Notes: generated from the sequence alone by a model not told the origin. Counted from the first letter of the stretch, positions 1 to 6,332 are shown. The stretch is DNA of 12,550 nucleotides from Candidatus Woesearchaeota archaeon CG11_big_fil_rev_8_21_14_0_20_43_8 (GCA_002762705.1 PCVE01000127.1:1-12550), one strand, 5' to 3'. Numbers and translations are program-made.

Positions 1-118
1 ACGTCTTAACAACTATTTTACCGTCGAGAGATGCTTATATTTTTTATTGTATTCTAGAAGAGGGTTTCACATTAGCCGGAATAAATGTATATTCACAAAA
101 AGAAATAGAAATAATGAC

Positions 119-1174
119 CTATTGTATATAATCCGCTTTTTCGGACTCTTCTTCTTTATCCTTTACATCAGGAGTATCATATACTTCAGATACAAGCATG
201 GGTTCACCGGACTCGTCAGTCATTACATCTGGGTCGCCCCCAAGTTCCGCGGATGGCTGGACATTGCTTATGAAAGGTGCTACTTCTTTCTCTTCTTCGA
301 CATCTGATTCTTCTTTCTCATCTGCGTTCTTTTCATCTTTTTTCATCTCTTCTTCACCTTTCTTTTTCAGTCTTCTTTTTTGGAGTTTGATCTGTTTTTG
401 CTCTTTTTCATATTTTCCAGGTCTGCTCTCTCCGATCTTCTTTTGATCGACCATTATAATATCTATATCCGTAAAAAGACCTTCCTGTTCAAGATCCACC
501 TTTCTCATGTTCGATAGATGCAGGAGAGGAATCAATGTATGCACGACATCTTCTTTGCTCTCGGATCCGATGAGCTTGCTGAATTTCAAAGTATTTTTCT
601 CTTCATTTTTTGAACTGTAAAAAACAGTTACTTTCTCGAATACCTTGTCTATCATCTCATTGATATCGAATTTCCTTCCTGGCGTATGAACATGGATATT
701 CTCAAGTATCTCCCGAACAGCCCTTCTTTTTGTGACATTCAACGCTTTTTGCAATGCGTCAATCAGATCATAGATAGACACTTTTCTCTTTCTTGGCTGA
801 GGGACTCTTGGAAGCAGGAAATGCTTTGGCACTTTAATCGGGATCAAAGAATCATTGCCGTCTCCCCCCATATCTTCCTCAAAATCATCATTCTCTTCAT
901 CAAAATGCATCATCCGATCCAAGTTCATGAGATCCTCATCGACCAGTTTTGTCGATTTGATCTTCAGCAGTATGGCAGATGCCAAGAGGACCTTTCCTGA
1001 AATGCTCAGATTCGCTTCTTTCAGTTTTTTTATGGTCTCGATATATTTGTTTGCGAGAATGGAGATATCTATATCCCATGGATCCATCTGCTCTGTGCGT
1101 ATGAGGTCCATAATGATGGTATACCAGGTGATCTCGTCCTCTTTGACTAGCATATCAAGTATCTGATCTTGCAT
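119..1174 (-). CDS. scpA: Segregation and condensation protein A (ScpA), with long charged C-terminal tail
   Basis: ScpA is the kleisin that bridges the heads of an SMC dimer in chromosome compaction and segregation. Residues 3-77 form the N-terminal helical SMC-binding region with the family pattern DPWDIDI followed by L..KYI. An acidic linker lies around residues 85-105, and a winged-helix C-terminal domain at about 194-250 ends in FTDIDIIMV. The product is 351 residues, longer than the usual 230-280, because roughly residues 254-351 are a Lys/Glu-rich, probably disordered tail. The frame is open 17 codons further upstream, to 1225, but a TATA-like element at 1195-1208 lies about 26 nt before the ATG at 1174. 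A leaderless start there is therefore preferred, since the upstream start would precede the promoter. It diverges from the flavoprotein gene. No smc or scpB is visible nearby. Family assignment is firm; the role of the tail is unknown. Confidence 0.9.
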   Translation of the reverse strand: MQDQILDMLVKEDEITWYTIIMDLIRTEQMDPWDIDISILANKYIETIKKLKEANLSISGKVLLASAILLKIKSTKLVDEDLMNLDRMMHFDEENDDFEEDMGGDGNDSLIPIKVPKHFLLPRVPQPRKRKVSIYDLIDALQKALNVTKRRAVREILENIHVHTPGRKFDINEMIDKVFEKVTVFYSSKNEEKNTLKFSKLIGSESKEDVVHTLIPLLHLSNMRKVDLEQEGLFTDIDIIMVDQKKIGESRPGKYEKEQKQIKLQKRRLKKKGEEEMKKDEKNADEKEESDVEEEKEVAPFISNVQPSAELGGDPDVMTDESGEPMLVSEVYDTPDVKDKEEESEKADYIQ

Positions 1175-1194
1175 GCTATTATGAGGGGATGACC

Positions 1195-1208
1195 TATTTT
1201 TAAATTTA
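1195..1208 (-). promoter_or_regulatory. TATA box of scpA
   Basis: Read on the minus strand this is TAAATTTAAAAATA. Its centre lies about 26 nt upstream of the ATG at 1174, the spacing expected for a leaderless archaeal transcript. It decides the scpA start. Assigned by spacing and AT-content only. Confidence 0.6.
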
Positions 1209-1229
1209 ACCGTGCTGAAGGCCATATAT

Positions 1230-1257
1230 GGGTGTTTTGGGCTTATGGGCTATGGGG
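1230..1257 (+). other. Putative G-quadruplex motif in the scpA/flavoprotein spacer
   Basis: Four G-tracts (1230-1232, 1239-1241, 1247-1249, 1254-1257) are separated by loops of 6, 5 and 4 nt. This fits the G3+N1-7 quadruplex rule. The tracts lie in a G/T-rich spacer (about 1228-1320) whose composition differs sharply from the surrounding AT-rich DNA. The motif sits about 55 nt upstream of the scpA start and 115 nt upstream of the flavoprotein start, next to a perfect 10-bp palindrome (1222-1231, CCATATATGG). Formation in vivo is inference. Confidence 0.5.
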
Positions 1258-1340
1258 TGTGGAGATGTGGGCTATGAGCAGTGTGTTATGTGCTGTGCGA
1301 TTTGGTCTAGTGCATGGTTCTGGTCCTTCTCAAAGAAAGC

Positions 1341-1350
1341 TTATTATAAG
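1341..1350 (+). promoter_or_regulatory. TATA box of the flavin reductase-like gene
   Basis: TTATTATAAG is centred about 28 nt upstream of the ATG at 1373. This supports a leaderless start there rather than the open but low-complexity codons upstream. Confidence 0.6.
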
Positions 1351-1372
1351 CCCATCTACAATAGATTTTCAT

Positions 1373-1879
1373 ATGATTGATATAATAGGCCTTGTTGAAC
1401 CAAGACAAGTGATACTGGTCTCTGTCTCTGCAGTCATGGAAGTCATGGGAAAAAAGGCACGAAAAGACAATCTGATAACAGTAGACTGGCATATGCCTTG
1501 CTCTTATAAACCGTTCTTATATGCCATATCGATAGGGAAGCTTGAATTCTCGCATCAGATGATACTCAAATCAGGGGTATTCTGTGTCAATTTCATGGCT
1601 GCTTCATCAGAGGCGGAGATCATCAAGTGCGGGACAGTCTCTGGTCAAGTCAAGGATAAGTTCAAAGAGACCGGTCTTGCAAAAGGATATTGCGAAAAGA
1701 TAGATTGTGCTAGGGTGGCAGACCCGATAGGTTTTCTTGAATGTGAACTGATAGATTCCATCGATAGCGGAGATCACACTATATTTGTCGGAAAGGTCGT
1801 CAATTATCACCTCGCAAAAAAAGAGAAGCGGCTTTTCCATCTGGATGGAAGACATTTCACGACAACAGAAGAATATTAG
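1373..1879 (+). CDS. Flavin reductase-like FMN-binding protein
   Basis: A 168-residue protein of the flavin reductase-like family, which folds as a split beta-barrel binding FMN and acts as an NAD(P)H:flavin oxidoreductase or related FMN protein. Visible family features are DNLITVDWHMPCSYKPFLYA (residues 32-51, the FMN-binding strand region), SGVFCVNF (67-74), GQVKDKFKETGL (91-102), the ECEL...GDHTIFVGKV region (123-141) and a C-terminal LFHLDGRHF. The frame is open back to 1232, but that part is a translated G/T-rich spacer. The TATA box at 1341-1350 places the transcript start at about 1373, so ATG 1373 is chosen. The stop codon overlaps the stop of the convergent 226-residue membrane protein (shared bases 1876-1879). 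Substrate and partner are not deducible; the family call is firm. Confidence 0.85.
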   Translation: MIDIIGLVEPRQVILVSVSAVMEVMGKKARKDNLITVDWHMPCSYKPFLYAISIGKLEFSHQMILKSGVFCVNFMAASSEAEIIKCGTVSGQVKDKFKETGLAKGYCEKIDCARVADPIGFLECELIDSIDSGDHTIFVGKVVNYHLAKKEKRLFHLDGRHFTTTEEY

Positions 1880-2556
1880 AAAAGCATAGGCATCAGGATC
1901 TTATGCACTATGACATAAGCGATCATCCATATAAGATAGCTGATGAACACAAAATGTCTCTTCTCTTCCCATCTGAAATAATACATCAGAGATGGTAATG
2001 AAAATAAGAAAGCGAACAAGATCCCTGCGATGAATGGGTCAGGCATAGGATGGATCATATATCTCATGCTACTAGCTAATTCTCCTGTGCTTTTGTAAGC
2101 GACCGCAAGGCTGTCCATGAAGACAAAGACTGTGGACAAGAGCAACGATGTGACTGAAGCGACGATATAGATGCCAAGTTCAAAAGCAGTCGAACTGGTC
2201 GCGCTCTTGTTCAGTATCGTGGCACAGACAGTCCCATATATCACGATAAGAAAGCACACGAGTGCTATCGCGATTGGCTCTTTTATCTCAAAGAAAAGCA
2301 TGAGCGAAGCAAACGCCGCGATGCCAAAAATTGTCATGAACATGACTTTTAGATAATGGAATGTGCCCTTGGCTTCGATATTCAGCCTATCGATCATCTT
2401 ATCGGGCTCTTTTTTTTGGGAAGCTCTTAGCATTATCTCATGTATGATCTCGATAGGATATCCATGTTTCAAGAGATGCGCCTTTAGCACATTGTCTGAA
2501 TAGCCAAGATCTTTATGCTGTCTCACATAGCTTATCAGTCTCCTATCTATCTGCAT
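1876..2556 (-). CDS. Multi-pass membrane protein with N-terminal helical GY module
   Basis: A 226-residue protein not recognised as a named family. Residues 5-47 form a soluble helical module (LISYVRQ...GYS...LLKHGYP...I.EI). About five hydrophobic segments follow at roughly 67-89, 93-115, 125-147, 173-194 and 202-222. The N-terminal module is also present, at the other end, in the 131-residue protein encoded just upstream. The start is supported by a full Shine-Dalgarno match (GGTGAT) at 2564-2569, 7 nt before the ATG and overlapping the stop codon of the upstream gene, so the two are co-transcribed and probably translationally coupled. The module resembles small three-helix UBA-like domains seen in many uncharacterised archaeal and candidate-phyla proteins (family knowledge, not verified here). 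Function unknown. Confidence 0.8.
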   Translation of the reverse strand: MQIDRRLISYVRQHKDLGYSDNVLKAHLLKHGYPIEIIHEIMLRASQKKEPDKMIDRLNIEAKGTFHYLKVMFMTIFGIAAFASLMLFFEIKEPIAIALVCFLIVIYGTVCATILNKSATSSTAFELGIYIVASVTSLLLSTVFVFMDSLAVAYKSTGELASSMRYMIHPMPDPFIAGILFAFLFSLPSLMYYFRWEEKRHFVFISYLIWMIAYVIVHKILMPMLF

Positions 2557-2563
2557 CCAGAAA

Positions 2564-2569
2564 TCACCG
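2564..2569 (-). promoter_or_regulatory. Shine-Dalgarno site of the 226-residue membrane protein, overlapping the upstream stop
   Basis: On the minus strand GGTGAT matches the archaeal anti-SD (GGAGGTGAT) and lies 7 nt before the ATG at 2556. Its TGA is also the stop codon of the upstream gene, an arrangement typical of translational coupling inside an operon. Confidence 0.65.
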
Positions 2570-2959
2570 TTTCATCAATCTTATATACGCTTCATCTATC
2601 ACTTTTGGGTCCCATCCCACACTGACAAGATACTTCTTTATCATCTTCGCAGGGACTTTACGCTCCAGCATCTGCAAGATGTAATTGTCAAGCATATTGA
2701 ATTCTGTGTGTGGGACATGCACATTATGCTGTTCCATGAGTTTTTGATGCTCAGCAGGTATCACTGTGCTTGGTTTGTTCTGCTGCTTGAAATTCTGCAC
2801 AGCGACTGTGCCTTTTTTCTTTGTCAGGGCCTTTGCTATCAGGACGATTATGAGAATAAGCATTATCACTGCCCAGATCGGCACAATATACCAATATTCT
2901 TGTAACGCTTCAGGAAGATATCCTTGTATCACTGTTTTGATACTATTGAGCAATGCCAT
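2564..2959 (-). CDS. Single-pass membrane protein with C-terminal helical GW module
   Basis: A 131-residue protein, not recognised. It has a short amphipathic N-terminus (1-20), one transmembrane helix at about 22-45 ending in IVLIAKAL followed by TKKK, a polar linker, and a helical module at 88-129 (YILQMLERKVP...IKKYLVSVGWD...VIDEAY). A gapless comparison with residues 5-47 of the downstream protein aligns Y, Q, K, L, G, I and E with the same spacing, so the two appear to share a domain. The basic residues after the helix predict a cytoplasmic C-terminus. A TATA box at 2981-2990, about 27 nt upstream, supports the ATG at 2959. It may be a membrane adaptor for the neighbouring multi-pass protein, but this is inference. 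Confidence 0.8.
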   Translation of the reverse strand: MALLNSIKTVIQGYLPEALQEYWYIVPIWAVIMLILIIVLIAKALTKKKGTVAVQNFKQQNKPSTVIPAEHQKLMEQHNVHVPHTEFNMLDNYILQMLERKVPAKMIKKYLVSVGWDPKVIDEAYIRLMKR

Positions 2960-2980
2960 ATTGATTTACCTGGATTTGAC

Positions 2981-2990
2981 CTTTATAAAA
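2981..2990 (-). promoter_or_regulatory. TATA box of the 131-residue membrane protein operon
   Basis: TTTTATAAAG on the minus strand, centred about 27 nt before the ATG at 2959. It starts 2 nt after the stop codon (2992-2994) of the HEPN-like gene, so the promoter is packed directly against the end of that gene. Confidence 0.65.
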
Positions 2991-2991
2991 C

Positions 2992-3768
2992 CTACTTTCC
3001 ACTGAACAGCGTCCTTACTGTGTCGAGCGTGAAAAGCACAATCGCCTGGGTTTGGCCTTTTGATGGCGCGAAGATCCTTTTTTTCTTATGCACAGACATG
3101 ATCCTGACATTATTTATCAGATGGATCTGTTCATTGAGTCCGACTGGAAGCGATATCTTTGCATCAGACATCTTCGCGATTATCTTGCCAAGACCGATAC
3201 CAGGTGATGTCTCAAGAAGATCATTGTTTGTATGTTCGTAATATTTTCGGTGGAGGATGGTTTCAAGAATCCTTCCGCATAAGATTATCGCACTTCGAAG
3301 ACAGTTTGCGTCAAGACATCTCTTGAGCTCTGAGAGGTCCTCTGTGACTTCCAGCATGATGGCATTTGGAAGAGCAGGTATATCATAAGCTATCTTCTCA
3401 GTGGTCTGCATATCGACTTTTGGTAGCAGGCTTTTCATGTCTTTCAATGTCTTCTCCGCATTGCTGAAATGGCTATCATTACATTCTGTCTCGAATCTGG
3501 CGACAAGCTCTTTCATGGCCGACACATTTGATTGGGTCATGATCATGCTTTTGTGTTGCTCTTCAAGTTCTTTTACGCAACTTTTCGCAGATATGATGGC
3601 ATGGCTGAAACGATTCATGAAATACTTCGCTCTCTGCGCTTTATAATCAAGAGTGATATGTGCCTTCGCCTTAGCTTTGGACAGGTCCGCTCCTCTCACT
3701 CCTGACGCTGATAGAGCATCTTCTATCTCTTTTAGATCTCTTCTTAGCCGTATAATCACTTCTTGCAT
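2992..3768 (-). CDS. Coiled-coil protein with HEPN-like C-terminal domain
   Basis: A 258-residue protein. Residues 1-110 are predicted helical and coiled-coil, rich in Lys, Glu and Ala. The C-terminal part (about 139-256) has the pattern of HEPN-superfamily domains related to DUF4145: an Asp/Glu-rich first helix, SAIILCGRILETILHRKY (159-176), a leucine-rich middle and NNVRIMSVHKKK. The last contains R222-x4-H227, matching the Rx4-6H motif of HEPN ribonucleases. Many HEPN proteins cut RNA in toxin-antitoxin, defence or rRNA-processing settings, while DUF4145-like members are often non-catalytic, so activity is unproven. The leaderless start at 3768 is supported by an AT-rich TATA-like element at 3791-3804. 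It lies downstream of a membrane microprotein gene and upstream of two membrane protein genes on the same strand. The domain call is moderate, from pattern only. Confidence 0.75.
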   Translation of the reverse strand: MQEVIIRLRRDLKEIEDALSASGVRGADLSKAKAKAHITLDYKAQRAKYFMNRFSHAIISAKSCVKELEEQHKSMIMTQSNVSAMKELVARFETECNDSHFSNAEKTLKDMKSLLPKVDMQTTEKIAYDIPALPNAIMLEVTEDLSELKRCLDANCLRSAIILCGRILETILHRKYYEHTNNDLLETSPGIGLGKIIAKMSDAKISLPVGLNEQIHLINNVRIMSVHKKKRIFAPSKGQTQAIVLFTLDTVRTLFSGK

Positions 3769-3790
3769 GATAACAAGTATTAGAATGTCA

Positions 3791-3804
3791 GTTAATAAAT
3801 CTTA
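3791..3804 (-). promoter_or_regulatory. TATA-like element of the HEPN-like gene
   Basis: Reads TAAGATTTATTAAC on the minus strand, centred about 27 nt before the ATG at 3768, at leaderless spacing. Confidence 0.5.
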
Positions 3805-3814
3805 TGGGGCTCGC

Positions 3815-3940
3815 CTAATCTTTCCCGATATGCCGGTGTATCTTCCGATGCATCTCTCGCTTGTGGAGAAGTTCCCACATACTTATGACTACCGAGACAC
3901 ACACAGCCAAAAGATATACCCATGTGATGAAATCACTCAT
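3815..3940 (-). CDS. 41-residue single-pass membrane microprotein
   Basis: A short reading frame of 41 codons plus TAG. The product starts MSDFITWVYLLAVCVSVV and continues ISMWELL, giving one hydrophobic segment at about residues 5-25. A basic, His-rich tail follows (HKREMHRKIHRHIGKD), whose positive charge predicts an outside-N, inside-C topology. Support comes from three independent signals: an AGGTG Shine-Dalgarno core at 3948-3952 exactly 7 nt before the ATG, a TATA box at 3973-3984 placing the transcript start just ahead of that site, and a protein-like hydrophobic-then-basic layout. It lies 46 bp upstream of the HEPN-like gene on the same strand. No homologue is recognised. An overlapping plus-strand frame here is judged a shadow. 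Confidence 0.6.
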   Translation of the reverse strand: MSDFITWVYLLAVCVSVVISMWELLHKREMHRKIHRHIGKD

Positions 3941-3972
3941 TATATAACACCTATCTTAGTTTGAATATATTG

Positions 3973-3984
3973 ATTATATAAAAC
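3973..3984 (-). promoter_or_regulatory. TATA box of the microprotein gene
   Basis: AGTTTTATATAAT-like sequence on the minus strand, centred near 3979. The expected transcript start (about 3953) lies directly before the AGGTG site at 3948-3952, giving a leader of about 12 nt. A second TATA-like element (CTTATAAAAT, about 4013-4022) lies further upstream and could serve the same unit. Confidence 0.5.
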
Positions 3985-4058
3985 TTACGCAGAATGCCGT
4001 CCTGCAACGGATATTTTATAAGTGGTGGACTTACTCAATCTGACAGATGGCTTTGCAG

Positions 4059-5024
4059 CTAATCCGCAGAAAACAGGGCAGTGATCAATATTGTGGCATA
4101 GCATCCCTTTGGCAAGAAGAAACAAGCCTTGATCTTGTATTTTCCAGGATTCAATTCATCTGGTTCTGGATCAGATATAGAAAGATCTTTTACATCTATC
4201 AATAATTTTCTCATATCACCATCAGATGATAATTCAGGTATCTGCCGGATGATGAAATCTCTTCTTGTTATGTCATACATCAAAAGCAGTTTTTCAGATT
4301 CAGCCATGAAATCATCAGGCCCTTCCATAGTATCATCAAAGCCAAGCAAAGGGAGCGTTTCATCATCGATATCCACTTCAGGAAACCAGAGACCATCTTT
4401 CTCTTTCCCAATAGATCTCATAAGCATCTTTGAGACTGCCTTGTTCCATATATCTGACTGGAATGCATGGATATATAATCTCAGAAGCTGCTTTGGTATC
4501 AGTTTGAGTTCTTTTATCGGGTTAGAAGACACATTACCGTCAATCAATATCAGCGCCTCTTTGAACTGCTTCTTCAAGAGCAGCCTTCCGATTTCTACAT
4601 TACCGCCGCCTTCCCCGAATCTCTGCCTGCCGAAGTAATTTGGCACTGCTCTTGGCACATTTATTTTCCTGTCTTCTAAAGATCGCACAGTGATCTCGAA
4701 ATGATTGCCATCATGCGAGCCTAAGTTGATCCTCTCTTTTCCATTGCCAAGATATCTAAGTTCGATATCTTTCCAAGAAAGATCTTTTCTTGGTCCCATC
4801 GATATCGAGATATATTGTTCTGTCACGGCATTGCGATCCTTTGTGCCCGCGAAATTTATGAACTTCATCGGGATATCCAATGATGCAGCGATATGCTTGA
4901 TAGCATCGATTGTATTGTAAGATCGTTTCTTCAGCACATAATAAGCATATTTGCCATCATCTATCATCGGAGAGAATATCTCCTTGACTATGAAATCCTC
5001 TGGGATCTGTTTTATCTTGTACAT
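4059..5024 (-). CDS. truD: tRNA pseudouridine synthase D (TruD/Pus7 family)
   Basis: TruD-family enzymes convert uridine to pseudouridine in tRNA (U13 in bacteria; in archaea also implicated at other tRNA positions). The 321-residue product has GTKDRNAVTEQYISI at 60-74 with the catalytic aspartate D63, NYFGRQRFG at 129-137, the helix YIHAFQSDIWN at 184-194 and a C-terminal FFLPKGCYATILI strand, all in family order. It is slightly shorter than E. coli TruD (349) and clearly shorter than many archaeal members, suggesting a reduced insertion (TRUD) domain between about 140 and 260. A TATA-like element at 5047-5057, 28 nt upstream, supports a leaderless ATG at 5024. It stands head-to-head with taw3, another tRNA-modification gene. 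Assignment is firm. Confidence 0.93.
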   Translation of the reverse strand: MYKIKQIPEDFIVKEIFSPMIDDGKYAYYVLKKRSYNTIDAIKHIAASLDIPMKFINFAGTKDRNAVTEQYISISMGPRKDLSWKDIELRYLGNGKERINLGSHDGNHFEITVRSLEDRKINVPRAVPNYFGRQRFGEGGGNVEIGRLLLKKQFKEALILIDGNVSSNPIKELKLIPKQLLRLYIHAFQSDIWNKAVSKMLMRSIGKEKDGLWFPEVDIDDETLPLLGFDDTMEGPDDFMAESEKLLLMYDITRRDFIIRQIPELSSDGDMRKLLIDVKDLSISDPEPDELNPGKYKIKACFFLPKGCYATILITALFSAD

Positions 5025-5046
5025 GAAATGGGTATGGTCTGGTTCT

Positions 5047-5057
5047 GTTTTTAATAG
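5047..5057 (-). promoter_or_regulatory. TATA box of truD
   Basis: CTATTAAAAA on the minus strand, centred about 28 nt before the truD ATG at 5024. It lies in the 103-bp spacer shared with taw3. Confidence 0.55.
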
Positions 5058-5092
5058 TATCGAAGGTTCGTCTGGTTTTTTTTCTCTGCGTA

Positions 5093-5102
5093 ACTTTTAT
5101 AA
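5093..5102 (+). promoter_or_regulatory. TATA box of taw3
   Basis: ACTTTTATAA on the plus strand, centred about 30 nt before the ATG at 5128. It decides the start, because the frame stays open upstream to 4951 inside truD. Confidence 0.6.
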
Positions 5103-5127
5103 TCTCTCTTTATATTCCCTTCTTCAG

Positions 5128-5718
5128 ATGGATTTTGACGAAGATAAGAGCAAATACATGGAAAGGCTGAATGTTGACAGATCGAAGGACAGGTCAAAGA
5201 AAGGCTCTGTTGATGAGGCTGTAATCCCTCTTCTGGACAAGATAAATCGCAGCGAGGATTATTATACGACTAGTTCATGCGCAGGGCGTATAGTCCTATT
5301 GGCATATCCAGAATCAAGACGGAAAGATGAAGCTGAATGGCTGCTTGCGTCACATGAAAAAGTTGATTTTGAAGATGTATCAGACGCTTTGAAAGACAAG
5401 GCCAAAAATTATACCTGCAGGATATATTTTCGGCAGGAATCAGCGATACTCCATGTCTGTTGCAGGTCGATCGCATCCGCACAGAAGCTGATCAATCATG
5501 CGAAAGCCTGCGGTTTCAAAAGATCTGGGATCATGGCCACAAAAAGGAGAGTCATGATCGAGATCATGGGTTCAGAGAAACTCGATGCGCCAGTCGCACT
5601 CGATGGAAAGATCATTGTTGATGATCCATATCTCAGAATCCTTGTGATGATCGCAAACGAACGTTTCCTCTACACCAGACAAAGGTTGTTGAGATTCGAA
5701 GAAAGTCTTATTCTTTAA
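5128..5718 (+). CDS. taw3: tRNA wyosine-derivative methyltransferase Taw3 (TYW3 family)
   Basis: Taw3/TYW3 is a methyltransferase in the wyosine pathway, which builds the tricyclic base at G37 of tRNA-Phe. The 196-residue product has the family's YYTTSSCAGRI motif (45-55), a Lys/Asp-rich region followed by WLLASHEKVD (71-80), FRQESAILHVCCRS (101-114), AKACGFKRSGI (125-135) and a C-terminal helix pair. Length is typical. ATG 5128 is preferred over upstream in-frame ATGs, which fall within truD and upstream of the TATA box. Its 3' end overlaps the end of the convergent 205-residue gene by 11 bp (5708-5718). The pathway partners (Trm5, Taw1, Taw2) are not in the window. Assignment is firm. Confidence 0.92.
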   Translation: MDFDEDKSKYMERLNVDRSKDRSKKGSVDEAVIPLLDKINRSEDYYTTSSCAGRIVLLAYPESRRKDEAEWLLASHEKVDFEDVSDALKDKAKNYTCRIYFRQESAILHVCCRSIASAQKLINHAKACGFKRSGIMATKRRVMIEIMGSEKLDAPVALDGKIIVDDPYLRILVMIANERFLYTRQRLLRFEESLIL

Positions 5719-6325
5719 CCTTTTTGAGCATATAGACATTGCAATTGCTCATGATTGTGTATTCTGTCATACCTTTTCGAAATATCCCACCGATATTTTT
5801 TGGATTGAATGGTTCACCAGTCACAGCGTAGAGCACAAGATCGCAATCATTTGTTATCGCAAGCTCACGGATCCTTCCAAGCCTTGCTTTATGTATCTTT
5901 CTCTTTGCTTCTTTCTCAGCTTCTTCTAGGTGCTCTTTTTTCTTGCCTCTCTCTTGCCATTCATATTTTCCTTCTATGATGATGCCATCGATTGAATCAG
6001 GTATGATCACATAATCTTTTGTCTCTTCTGCAATATCGCGAGGAAGACAATTCCTCACTAATTCAGGGTTATTCGTGAGTTTGAATGGATTGAACATATC
6101 GCATTTATATATCTTGATCCGATCGATATATTTTTCATTTTTTTCATATTTTGGGGCCGCGAAGATATTGTCCTCTGGATCGATCACAGAATCTAGATCC
6201 AGGTCTTCATCGATCGGATATTCCTCATCATCTAATAGAATCATATCTAAAGTTTCATCTTCAGGAGATTCTTCATCAGGATAATCCGGAATATCATCAA
6301 GTTCTTTTTTGGTCTTATCTGCCAT
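5708..6325 (-). CDS. Conserved-looking protein of unknown function with acidic N-terminus and possible nuclease-like core
   Basis: A 205-residue protein that I do not recognise. Residues 8-52 are strongly acidic and probably disordered. The C-terminal two thirds look folded. VIIPDSIDGIIIEGKYEW (106-123) carries a D...E-x-K arrangement reminiscent of PD-(D/E)XK nucleases, followed by a long charged helix (125-150) and a strand-like segment DCDLVLYAVTG (160-170). The D-to-E spacing is shorter than in most of that superfamily, so this is only a hint. A GAGGGG Shine-Dalgarno site (6333-6338) lies 7 nt before the ATG and a TATA box lies at 6363-6377. It converges on taw3 with an 11-bp overlap. Confidence 0.75.
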   Translation of the reverse strand: MADKTKKELDDIPDYPDEESPEDETLDMILLDDEEYPIDEDLDLDSVIDPEDNIFAAPKYEKNEKYIDRIKIYKCDMFNPFKLTNNPELVRNCLPRDIAEETKDYVIIPDSIDGIIIEGKYEWQERGKKKEHLEEAEKEAKRKIHKARLGRIRELAITNDCDLVLYAVTGEPFNPKNIGGIFRKGMTEYTIMSNCNVYMLKKVKE

Positions 6326-6332
6326 AAGTCGT

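Noticed and set aside
47..307. Plus-strand frame over the left edge and the 3' part of scpA.
   Set aside because: It is the complement of scpA coding sequence and a T-rich 3' region; no homology or start signals. The first 118 bases show only AT-rich sequence with a weak T-tract (minus) downstream of scpA.
1232..1372. N-terminal extension of the flavin reductase-like frame.
   Set aside because: It is a translated G/T-rich spacer with low complexity and lies upstream of the TATA box; family homology begins at the ATG at 1373.
3830..3964. Plus-strand 44-codon frame beginning MPVYLPMHL, antisense to the microprotein.
   Set aside because: It has only a poorly placed AT-rich stretch upstream, no SD and no recognisable domain; the minus-strand frame has SD, TATA box and a membrane-protein layout.
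3924..4042. GTGATGA resembling a C box with a distant CTGA (4039-4042), as for a C/D guide RNA.
   Set aside because: The boxes are over 100 nt apart with no C'/D' pair between them, and the GTGATGA lies inside the microprotein gene and a small GTGAT-GAA-ATCAC inverted repeat.
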